Source of the DNA: Erythrobacter mangrovi
Lineage (GTDB): Bacteria; Pseudomonadota; Alphaproteobacteria; Sphingomonadales; Sphingomonadaceae
Reading direction: 5' to 3'
DNA: 64,000 bases
Assembly (NCBI RefSeq): GCF_013260645.1
Contig: NZ_CP053921.1
Span: 2,529,289-2,593,288, forward strand
Position numbers and translations under genes: made by a program. The notes below the pieces were generated by a model. The model was not told the DNA's origin. It worked only from the letters and a program-made list of their open reading frames with translations, and did no database searches. Positions 26,935 to 34,218 of the stretch are shown here, in pieces; positions within the stretch are counted from its first letter, which is position 1, and each line of letters begins with the position of its first letter.

Positions 26935-28142
26935 TGGCCGAGAAATTCACAGTCGGGTTCCTGCCGCTGGTCGATGCCTGCCTTCCCATCCTGGCGGCCG
27001 AGCACGGCTTCGCAGCGGCGGAAGGGGTGGAGCTGAGCTTTGTACGCGACGTCAGCTGGGCGACAGTGCTCGACCGGTTGCTCTATGGGCAGAGTGACGC
27101 GGCTCATCTCGTTGCGCCGCTCGCCATCGCCACGACCCTGGGGCGTGGGCGTCCAGCACAGCAACTTGCCGCTCCATTCGTACTCGGACTGAACGGCAAT
27201 GCGATCACCCTGTCGCAAGCGTTGGCCGAAAGCGTTTGCCCTGGCGATGGGCTGGGCGACCCCAAGGCGGTCGGCGCGGCCCTGCGTGATGAAGTTGCGC
27301 GCAATCTCGCCAGTGGACGAAAGCTCCGCTTCGGCGTGGTCCACCGCTATTCAAGTCACAACTACATGCTTCGCTATTGGCTGGCATCCTGCGGTATCCG
27401 ACCTGACGAAGACCTTGAGATCGTCACTGTCGCACCACCGTTTTGCGCCGACGCTCTCGGAGCGGGAGAGATCGACGGCCTATGTGTCGGTGAACCATGG
27501 AACAGTGTTGCGGTCGATCGTGGCGCCGGGCGGATCGTGCTGGCGACCGCGCAGATATGGCGGCGCGGGGTTGAGAAGGTCCTTGCGATGCGCGCTGATC
27601 GGATCGAGCAGCGGCGCCCCGCTGTCGAGGCACTTATTCGCGCGATGCGGGAAGCGGCGAGGCATTTCGTCGATCCCGCCAATTGGGAGAGCAACGCTGC
27701 GATCCTGGCACGCCCAGAATACTGCAACGCGTCGCCCGATCTGATCCTGCGCGCCATCTCCGACCAGCTGATTCTTCGGACCGGAGGGACTCCCTTCGCC
27801 TATTCCGACTTCATGTTCCAGTATCGCGAGGCTGCCAACTTCCCGTGGGTCAGCCAGGCACAGTGGCTCTATACCCAGCTCGTTCGCTGGGATGGGCTGC
27901 CATACGATGCCAATGAGGCCGTGAAGGCTGCACGGGTCTTTCGCCCCGACGTCTATCGCAGTGCGCTGAAGGGCACTGGCGACGTGCTTCCGGGCGCGAG
28001 TTCCAAAGTCGAAGGGAGTCTTTTGGGCCCTACTTCGGTCACTGCCCAGCAAGGTACCATGACCTTGACCGAGAACAGTTTTTTCGATGGCGCCCCCTTC
28101 GATCCGGATCATCTCGAGCAATATATTGCGTCGCAGCGATAA
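26934..28142 (+). CDS. nasS: Cytoplasmic nitrate sensor NasS
   Basis: 402 residues from the ATG at 26934, overlapping the nasT stop (a TTG three bases earlier is possible). It is an NrtA/CmpA-type binding protein without a signal peptide or lipobox, as expected for NasS, which holds NasT when nitrate is absent. Signature stretches shared with NrtA in this window: [10 protein letters not shown] against [22 protein letters not shown] against [12 protein letters not shown], and DGLCVGEPWN against [10 protein letters not shown]. Its stop lies within the first bases of leader 1. Confidence 0.92.
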   Translation: MAEKFTVGFLPLVDACLPILAAEHGFAAAEGVELSFVRDVSWATVLDRLLYGQSDAAHLVAPLAIATTLGRGRPAQQLAAPFVLGLNGNAITLSQALAESVCPGDGLGDPKAVGAALRDEVARNLASGRKLRFGVVHRYSSHNYMLRYWLASCGIRPDEDLEIVTVAPPFCADALGAGEIDGLCVGEPWNSVAVDRGAGRIVLATAQIWRRGVEKVLAMRADRIEQRRPAVEALIRAMREAARHFVDPANWESNAAILARPEYCNASPDLILRAISDQLILRTGGTPFAYSDFMFQYREAANFPWVSQAQWLYTQLVRWDGLPYDANEAVKAARVFRPDVYRSALKGTGDVLPGASSKVEGSLLGPTSVTAQQGTMTLTENSFFDGAPFDPDHLEQYIASQR

Positions 28143-28318
28143 TGCTGCATTGCAAAAATTACACTTGCGCGATGGCAAGCGAATCGCTTATTGCATGAGC
28201 GAACGGAGAGGCCGCTCAAGGTTGGGCAGTCGCGATGCTCCGCTTCGAAATTCGAAATTGCGTGGCAACGTAGCCGCCCGATCTGGTCCTCAATGGATCA
28301 TGTCGAGGCGGCCTTTTT
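28141..28318 (+). promoter_or_regulatory. Leader 1: candidate NasT-responsive antitermination leader of nrt operon
   Basis: The stretch from the nasS stop to 28318 begins with AATGCTGCATTGCAA (28141-28155). It contains a hexaloop hairpin CTTGC-GCGATG-GCAAG (28164-28179), a TTGCGTGGCAA hairpin at 28258-28268, and ends in a terminator. The layout repeats in leader 2 with nearly equal spacing (start motif to terminator arm 132 and 130 bases). In known ANTAR systems the regulator binds two hexaloop hairpins; the exact second hairpin here is not settled by eye. Confidence 0.75.
28273..28318 (+). terminator. Rho-independent terminator inside leader 1
   Basis: GCCGCC (28273-28278) pairs with GGCGGC (28307-28312), an inner GATC/GATC pair extends the fold, and TTTTT follows at 28314-28318. 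It ends 30 bases before nrtA, so it must be overridden for nrt expression. Confidence 0.85.
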
Positions 28319-28348
28319 GCGTTGTGCGCCAGATGAAGGACTGACGCG

Positions 28349-29773
28349 ATGAACAAGCATGGAGGTTTCCGTCTCGACCGACGCGGAGTGATGGTTGCCG
28401 TGGTCGCGAGCTTTGTCCTTGCAGGCTGCAGCGGTAGCGCCAGCGAGGGTGGGGACAAGGTCGTGGCCGCAGCGATCGACGGGCAGGTCGAAAGGCCCAA
28501 TCTCAAGCTCGGCTTCATCAAGCTCACGGACATGGCTCCACTAGCGATCGCCAAGGAGAAGGGTTTCTTTGCCGAAGAGGGCCTCAACGTCACGCTCGAA
28601 CCGCAGGCCAACTGGAAAGTCCTGCTAGACGGCGTGATCGGCGGTCAACTTGACGGCGCGCATATGCTTGCAGGGCAGCCAATTGCCGCGACCATCGGCT
28701 ACGGCACGCAGGCCAATCTTATTGCGCCGCTCAGCCTCGACCTCAACGGCAATGCGATAACCCTGTCGAATCGCGTCTGGCAGGACATCAAGCCTTCACT
28801 CCCGACCGAGGGTGGTAAGGTCAAGCATCCAATCTCAGCCAGTGCACTGAAGCCGGTGGTCGCAAAGTACGAACAACAGGGCAAGCCGTTCAACATGGGC
28901 ATGGTCTTCCCGGTCAGCACGCACAACTATGAACTACGCTACTGGCTCGCGGCAGGTGACCTCAACCCGGGCTACTATGCTCCGGGCGATGTGGGTGGGA
29001 CTGTATCAGCCGATGTGAAGCTTTCGGTCACCCCGCCACCCCAGATGCCAGCAACGCTCGAAGCCGGCACGATCGAAGGTTACTGTGTCGGCGAACCGTG
29101 GAACCAGGCTGCAGTCCAGAAGGGAATCGGCGTGCCGGTCATCACTGACGATGAGATTTGGCATGACAATCCGGAAAAGGTCCTTGGGCTGCGCGAAGAT
29201 TTCGCGGCGAAGTATCCCGCTACCACCGCCGCTCTGCTGCGTGCGATAATCAAGGCACAGCAATGGCTCGACGCCGATAGTGGCGCCAACCGCGCGGAGG
29301 CGGTGAAGATCCTTTCGCAGCCGAACTATGTCGGTGCCGACGAAGCTGTGATTGCCGCCAGCATGACAGGAAAGTTCACCTTTGAGAAAGGTGACACGCG
29401 TGACGCCAAAGGTTTCAACATCTTCTTCGATAAGTTTGCCGGCTATCCATATTATTCTGATGCGATCTGGTACCTTACGCAGATGCGCCGGTGGGGCCAG
29501 ATTGCCGAGGACAAGCCGGACAGCTGGTATTTCGAAACTGCCAAGGCAGTATACCGACCCGACCTCTATCTCGCGGCAGCAAGCAAGCTGGTGAAGGACG
29601 GGGTGATCCCCGGCACCAGTGTCCCCGAGACCGACGGATATCGCGGCGAGCAGGGCGGCTTCATCGACGGCATCACCTACGATGGTCACCAGCCCAACGC
29701 CTACCTCGCAAAATTTAAGATCGGCCTGAAGAAGGGCCAGAAGGTCACCGCGGCTGGGGTCAGCGGCAGCTGA
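28349..29773 (+). CDS. nrtA: Nitrate ABC transporter substrate-binding lipoprotein NrtA
   Basis: 474 residues. The N-terminus [20 protein letters not shown] leads to the lipobox FVLAGC, so the protein should be lipid-anchored in the periplasm, with Cys at about residue 27. The mature part is NrtA/CmpA family: [46 protein letters not shown] and [13 protein letters not shown]. It binds nitrate/nitrite and delivers it to NrtB. The gene follows a regulated leader with its own terminator and is the paralogue of the sensor nasS just upstream. Confidence 0.95.
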   Translation: MNKHGGFRLDRRGVMVAVVASFVLAGCSGSASEGGDKVVAAAIDGQVERPNLKLGFIKLTDMAPLAIAKEKGFFAEEGLNVTLEPQANWKVLLDGVIGGQLDGAHMLAGQPIAATIGYGTQANLIAPLSLDLNGNAITLSNRVWQDIKPSLPTEGGKVKHPISASALKPVVAKYEQQGKPFNMGMVFPVSTHNYELRYWLAAGDLNPGYYAPGDVGGTVSADVKLSVTPPPQMPATLEAGTIEGYCVGEPWNQAAVQKGIGVPVITDDEIWHDNPEKVLGLREDFAAKYPATTAALLRAIIKAQQWLDADSGANRAEAVKILSQPNYVGADEAVIAASMTGKFTFEKGDTRDAKGFNIFFDKFAGYPYYSDAIWYLTQMRRWGQIAEDKPDSWYFETAKAVYRPDLYLAAASKLVKDGVIPGTSVPETDGYRGEQGGFIDGITYDGHQPNAYLAKFKIGLKKGQKVTAAGVSGS

Positions 29774-29820
29774 CGCTCACCGCCCCGATTGCAACAGAGA
29801 TGAGCAAGGATACCAATGCC

Positions 29821-30891
29821 ATGGCAACCGCATTCGCCAATTCGGGGCCTTTCGAACAATCGAAAGCCTGCACGCCGGAGGTTGGGGAGGCGCCAGTACT
29901 TGAAAAGCGCGCGGGCGCGGAAACCGAGCCTGCGGAGACGCCCGGAATTGCCGCCACCGCTTTGGCCGGAAAGCTGTCCACACTGCTCAGGTCGCTGGTA
30001 GCTCCCGTCATCGGTATCCTCGCCTTCCTGTTTCTGTGGGCCGCATTGGCGCCGCAGGTCGATACCTCGCTCGGCGCGCTGCCGGGACCAGTGGAAGTCG
30101 GCGAACAAGGCGTAGCTCTGTATGAGGAATGGGGCGCCGCCAAGGACCTCGAAGCGCGGTTCTATGCCGACCAGGATGCGCGCAATGAGGCAGCAATTGC
30201 GGCAGGCAATCCTGGTGCGGTGCAGGCCTTCGAATACGCCGGACCACCGACTTTCCTCGACCAGATCGCAACCTCGCTTGAAACAGTCGCGCTTGGCTTC
30301 CTCCTCGCGACGCTGGTCGCTGTACCGATCGGGCTTCTGGCGGGTCTATCGCCCGTTTTCAACGCAGCGATCAATCCTTTGGTCCAGATCATGAAGCCGG
30401 TCAGTCCTCTGGCCTGGCTGCCGATCGTAACGATGGTGATCTCTGCCTTGATCACCAGCGCGGATCCGATCCTGCCCAAGGCATTCGTGATCTCTGCCCT
30501 AGTGGTGATGCTTTGCTCCCTGTGGCCGACGCTAATCAATACGGCGGTAGGTGCGAGCAGTATCGACAAGGACCTGCTCAACGTCGGACGGGTGCTCAAG
30601 CTGGGCTTCCTTGCCAAGCTGAGCAAGCTCGTCCTGCCGGCGAGCCTGCCTTACATCTTCACCGGCATGCGCCTGTCGCTTGGCGTAGGCTGGATGGTGC
30701 TGATCGCGGCCGAAATGCTCGCGCAGAATCCAGGCCTCGGGAAATTCGTGTGGGACGAGTTCCAGAACGGTTCGAGCCAATCGCTCGCGCGGATCATGTT
30801 CGCGGTGATCGTGATTGGCCTGATCGGCTTCCTGCTCGACCGCTTGATGATGATCCTGCAGTCGCTCGCCTCGAAGAACCACACGGTCTGA
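29821..30891 (+). CDS. nrtB: Nitrate ABC transporter permease NrtB
   Basis: 356 residues from the ATG at 29821, which has AAGGA ten bases upstream; an ATG at 29800 would add seven residues but has no ribosome site. A hydrophilic stretch of about 50 residues precedes the first membrane segment (VAPVIGILAFLFLWAALAP). A ~75-residue periplasmic-type insert follows, then the BPD_transp_1 core with FLLATLVAVPIGLLAGLSP, KPVSPLAWLPIVTMVIS and LPASLPYIFTGMRLSLGVGW (the EAA loop). Homodimer is presumed. Followed by the fused ATPase gene after 11 bases. Confidence 0.93.
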   Translation: MATAFANSGPFEQSKACTPEVGEAPVLEKRAGAETEPAETPGIAATALAGKLSTLLRSLVAPVIGILAFLFLWAALAPQVDTSLGALPGPVEVGEQGVALYEEWGAAKDLEARFYADQDARNEAAIAAGNPGAVQAFEYAGPPTFLDQIATSLETVALGFLLATLVAVPIGLLAGLSPVFNAAINPLVQIMKPVSPLAWLPIVTMVISALITSADPILPKAFVISALVVMLCSLWPTLINTAVGASSIDKDLLNVGRVLKLGFLAKLSKLVLPASLPYIFTGMRLSLGVGWMVLIAAEMLAQNPGLGKFVWDEFQNGSSQSLARIMFAVIVIGLIGFLLDRLMMILQSLASKNHTV

Positions 30892-30902
30892 CGGAGGACT
30901 TG

Positions 30903-32588
30903 ATGAGCGAACTTCCCATCCTCTCTCTACGCGGTGTCAGCAAGTCCTATACCGGAAAGACCGGCATTTCGAGCCATGTGCTTGAACGGATCGACCTCGA
31001 TGTCCACGAAGGCGAGTTCATCGCGATCCTCGGCTTCTCGGGTGCAGGAAAGACCACGCTGATTTCGGCGATCGCCGGGCTGGTCGAACCCGACGAGGGC
31101 GAGATCCTGCTTCGAGGCAACCCGATCGACGGACCGGACAAGGAACGCGGGCTCGTATTCCAGTCCTATTCGCTGTTCCCCTGGCTGGCGGTCGAACAAA
31201 ACGTCGCCTTGGCGGTCGATGCCGTGCACAAGGATCGCACCAGGGCTGAGCGTGCGGCGCTAGTGAAGCAGAAGGTCGAATTGGTTGGCCTTGGTCATGC
31301 GATGGATCGCAAGCCGGCGCAGCTGTCCGGCGGAATGCGCCAGCGCGTGGCGGTGGCCCGCGCACTGGCGATGGAGCCAGAGATCCTGCTCTTAGACGAG
31401 CCGCTTTCGGCGCTCGATGCGCTCACTAGGGCGAAACTGCAGGACGAGATTGAGCGCATCCGCAAGGAAGAGAAGCGTACGATCATCCTGGTGACCAACG
31501 ATGTCGACGAGGCCTTGTTGCTCGCGGACCGCGTCGCCGTGCTGACCCCTGCACCCGGTGCAACCATTGGCCAGATCTACGATGTCGACGTCGCACGGCC
31601 TCGCGATCGCGAAAGGGTCAACGACGACTCGCACTTCCAAACGCTGCGCAAGCAGATCGTATCCTATCTCGGTTCGCTCAATGAAGAATCGGGTTCGATC
31701 GGTGAAAGCTCGGTCGATTTGCCTAGGGTGACCCCGCTTGACCTTGCCCCGCCGCCCAGGGCCTATCGCGAAGCGGCACAGTCTGCCGTTTCGACGCGCT
31801 ATCTCGAATTCTTCAAGCTCGACAAGGTATACCCCACTCCCAAGGGTCCGCTGAAGGTGGTCGAGAACTTCAACTTGTTGATGGACCGCGGCGAGTTCGT
31901 GTCGCTCATCGGCCATTCGGGTTGTGGCAAGTCCACTGTCCTGACGATGGCTGCCGGCCTCAACGCGATCAGCGGCGGCGGCATCGTCCTCGACAACCGC
32001 GAGATCGACCTCGCTGGGCCAGACAAGGCGGTGGTGTTCCAGGCGCCCAGCCTCATGCCTTGGCTGACCGCGCGGCAGAACGTCGCGTTGGGAGTCGAGC
32101 GTGTCTACCCGCACGCCAGCCGAGCAGAACGGCGCGATATCGTCGACTATTACCTTGAGCGCGTCGGCCTCGTCGATGCTATGGAGAAGATGGCCGCTGA
32201 ATTGTCTAACGGCATGCGTCAGCGCGTCGGCATTGCACGGGCGTTCGCGCTGAGCCCACGCCTACTGCTACTCGACGAACCCTTCGGGATGCTCGACAGC
32301 CTCACCCGTTGGGACCTGCAGGATGTGCTGGTAGAGGTGTGGAACCGCACCAAGGTCACTGCGATCATGGTCACGCACGACGTAGACGAAGCGATCCTGC
32401 TCGCCGATCGGGTGGTGATGATGACCAATGGACCCAAGGCCACCATTGGAAAGATTCTCGAAGTGGACCTGCCGCGCCCCCGCGACCGGCGGGCGCTGCT
32501 CGACCACCCGAAATTCTATCAGTATCGGCAAGAGGTACTGCACTTCCTTGCCGAATACGATCACGGACCGCAGGCACAGGCGGCCTGA
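30903..32588 (+). CDS. nrtC: Nitrate ABC transporter, two ATPase domains fused in one chain
   Basis: 561 residues from the ATG at 30903; a longer frame runs back into nrtB and is rejected. Domain 1 (about 8-235): Walker A GFSGAGKT, signature LSGGMRQRV (141-149), Walker B ILLLDEP, but the H-loop reads VTNDVDEA with Asn199 for the usual His. Domain 2 (about 305-530): Walker A GHSGCGKS, signature LSNGMRQRV, Walker B LLLLDEP and normal VTHDVDEA (His492). A linker of about 60 residues joins them. In cyanobacteria NrtC and NrtD are separate and NrtC carries a binding domain; here a single tandem protein replaces both. Confidence 0.93.
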   Translation: MSELPILSLRGVSKSYTGKTGISSHVLERIDLDVHEGEFIAILGFSGAGKTTLISAIAGLVEPDEGEILLRGNPIDGPDKERGLVFQSYSLFPWLAVEQNVALAVDAVHKDRTRAERAALVKQKVELVGLGHAMDRKPAQLSGGMRQRVAVARALAMEPEILLLDEPLSALDALTRAKLQDEIERIRKEEKRTIILVTNDVDEALLLADRVAVLTPAPGATIGQIYDVDVARPRDRERVNDDSHFQTLRKQIVSYLGSLNEESGSIGESSVDLPRVTPLDLAPPPRAYREAAQSAVSTRYLEFFKLDKVYPTPKGPLKVVENFNLLMDRGEFVSLIGHSGCGKSTVLTMAAGLNAISGGGIVLDNREIDLAGPDKAVVFQAPSLMPWLTARQNVALGVERVYPHASRAERRDIVDYYLERVGLVDAMEKMAAELSNGMRQRVGIARAFALSPRLLLLDEPFGMLDSLTRWDLQDVLVEVWNRTKVTAIMVTHDVDEAILLADRVVMMTNGPKATIGKILEVDLPRPRDRRALLDHPKFYQYRQEVLHFLAEYDHGPQAQAA

Positions 32589-32640
32589 ATTATGGGAGAG
32601 CGGCGGGCGGCAATGTCGCCGCGCGCCGATGCCAATTCAA

Positions 32641-32712
32641 CGCCGGATTTCTCCGGCGATCCGATCGGCGGGCAACGACGCTCGCCTTCCGCACCCGGCC
32701 CGCTGCGGGCCG
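32641..32712 (+). repeat. Two GC-rich hairpins between nrtC and the porin gene
   Basis: CGCCGGA (32641-32647) pairs with TCCGGCG (32652-32658) around TTTC, and CGGCCCG (32696-32702) pairs with CGGGCCG (32706-32712) around CTG. The second ends just before the GGGAGG ribosome site of the porin. No T-tract follows, so processing or local control of translation is likelier than termination. Confidence 0.55.
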
Positions 32713-32725
32713 AATGGGAGGTGTT

Positions 32726-33937
32726 ATGCGTTATTTTTTGCTCTGTTGTGCCGTCGTACCAGCCACTATCGTCGCGCCCCCTGTCGCGGCAGCCGAAGGT
32801 GATCCGATCAAGTTTGTCGAGGGGGTGACCTTCGACCCGATCATCGACCTGCGCTTGCGTGTCGAGACCGTCGACCAGCCGACTTTCGTCGACGATGCTA
32901 CCGCCCTCACCTTACGCGGTCGCGCGGGATTTGAAGTAGCCAAGAACGGGTTCTCACTGCTGGTCGAGGGAGAGGGCACGCTGGCCATCGTCAGCGACTA
33001 TAACGACACCATCCCGGGCAACGGGCTGGAGCCTAACCCTGTCGTTGCCGACCCAGACAATGTCGAACTCAACCGCCTCCAGGTGGCCTACAAGATCAAG
33101 GGCTTCGGACTGACCGCTGGTCGTCAACGCATCAACATCGACAACCAGCGCTTCGTCGGCGCAGTCGGGTGGCGCCAGAACGAACAGACTTTCGACGCAG
33201 TACGCGGGCAGGCGACGATCGGTCCGGTTTCGCTCAATGCGACCTATTCGAACAGCCAGCGCACGATCTTCGGCCACGAGAGCCCTAGCAACAAGTTCGA
33301 CGGCGACATTGTCTTGCTCAATGCGGGCGTGAAAACCGGGCCAGCGAACGTCAAGGCATTCGCTTACCTCATCGATTATGACACCCGCCTAGCGTTCTCG
33401 AGCCAGACCTACGGTGTCCTCGCGACCGGTGGATTTCCCATCGGCAAGGCGAAGATCAATGTCTTGGCAAGTTATGCCCATCAGTCCGACTACCAAGGTA
33501 ATCCGGTGCCCTTCGCCGCGGACTATTTCAACTTCGAGTTGGGCGGCACCGTCGCGGGTTTTTCGTTGAAGGCCGGATATGAGGAGCTGGGCAGCGACGA
33601 TGGCGCGGCCAGCTTCCAGACGCCGCTTGCGACGCTCCATGCCTTCAATGGTTGGGCGGACCTGTTCCTGACCACACCGACCAACGGTTTACGCGACTAC
33701 TACGTGAGCGCGTCCAAGGGCTTCAAGGTCAAGGCTTTGCCTGGACTGAAGGTCGCCGCCACCTATCACAAGTTCGAGAGCGATTTCGGCGGCGTGGACT
33801 ATGGCGAAGAGTTCGACGCCTCGCTCGGCATCAAGCTGGGTCGGGTCGGCCTGCTGGCCAAATATGCCACCTACAATGCCGATGCGTTCCAGGTGGATAC
33901 GGACAAGTTCTGGCTGCAGGCGGAAATCAGTTACTAA
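32726..33937 (+). CDS. Outer-membrane porin of the alginate-export fold, nrt-linked
   Basis: 403 residues from the ATG at 32726 with GGGAGG upstream; an in-frame ATG at 32714 overlaps that site and the large upstream extension runs through nrtC, so both are rejected. Signal peptide MRYFLLCCAVVPATIVAPPVAAA. The barrel shares NIDNQRFVGAVGWRQNEQTFD, split over two conserved strands, and TPLATLHAFNGWADLFLTTP with the nar-linked porin at 22843, and ends in an aromatic strand (FWLQAEISY). Last gene of the nrt operon, so a role in nitrate passage through the outer membrane is a direct inference from context. Confidence 0.85.
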   Translation: MRYFLLCCAVVPATIVAPPVAAAEGDPIKFVEGVTFDPIIDLRLRVETVDQPTFVDDATALTLRGRAGFEVAKNGFSLLVEGEGTLAIVSDYNDTIPGNGLEPNPVVADPDNVELNRLQVAYKIKGFGLTAGRQRINIDNQRFVGAVGWRQNEQTFDAVRGQATIGPVSLNATYSNSQRTIFGHESPSNKFDGDIVLLNAGVKTGPANVKAFAYLIDYDTRLAFSSQTYGVLATGGFPIGKAKINVLASYAHQSDYQGNPVPFAADYFNFELGGTVAGFSLKAGYEELGSDDGAASFQTPLATLHAFNGWADLFLTTPTNGLRDYYVSASKGFKVKALPGLKVAATYHKFESDFGGVDYGEEFDASLGIKLGRVGLLAKYATYNADAFQVDTDKFWLQAEISY

Positions 33938-33971
33938 GTCGATGAGGTGCCCGGGGCGACGGGCGATCCTG

Positions 33972-34001
33972 GAGAGGGCGGGCTTCCGCGCCCGTCCTCT
34001 C
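33972..34001 (+). terminator. 12-bp hairpin after the nrt operon
   Basis: GAGAGGGCGGGC (33972-33983) pairs with GCCCGTCCTCTC (33990-34001) with one G-U pair and the loop TTCCGC. No T-tract follows, so it may act as a transcript 3' barrier rather than a classic terminator. It lies just before leader 2. Confidence 0.5.
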
Positions 34002-34009
34002 ACATCAGC

Positions 34010-34184
34010 AATGCTGCAGTGCAATATATGCTTGTCGCTACAGCAATCGTAAGGTAAAAGGAGCTATTCGGAATCGCCTGTCTGCAGTTGGACAAGGCAA
34101 ACGGTTCCGAACAACATTTGAAAATTGCGTGGCAATGGCGCCGCCTGGTCTGTTCCTTCCGGAACGCGACTTGGCGGCTTTTTT
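34010..34184 (+). promoter_or_regulatory. Leader 2: candidate NasT-responsive antitermination leader of nir-nas operon
   Basis: It starts with AATGCTGCAGTGCAA (34010-34024), has a hexaloop-type hairpin closing GCAGTT in the 34078-34098 region, carries the same TTGCGTGGCAA element (34125-34135) as leader 1, and ends in a terminator. The upstream motif and terminator lie in the same register as in leader 1. It covers the gap before nirB. Confidence 0.75.
34140..34184 (+). terminator. Rho-independent terminator inside leader 2
   Basis: GCCGCC (34140-34145) pairs with GGCGGC (34173-34178), an inner GTTCC/GGAAC pair closes a TTCC loop, and six Ts follow (34179-34184). It ends 34 bases before nirB. 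Confidence 0.88.
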
Positions 34185-34218
34185 GCGTGCGCGTTTGGCC
34201 CGGAAAGGGGCTGGAGGA

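Noticed and set aside
28141..28155. Sigma-54 (-24/-12) promoter reading of the TGCTGCA motif
   Set aside because: The GG and GC dinucleotides with ten-base spacing of TGGCAC-N5-TTGC are not present in all three copies.
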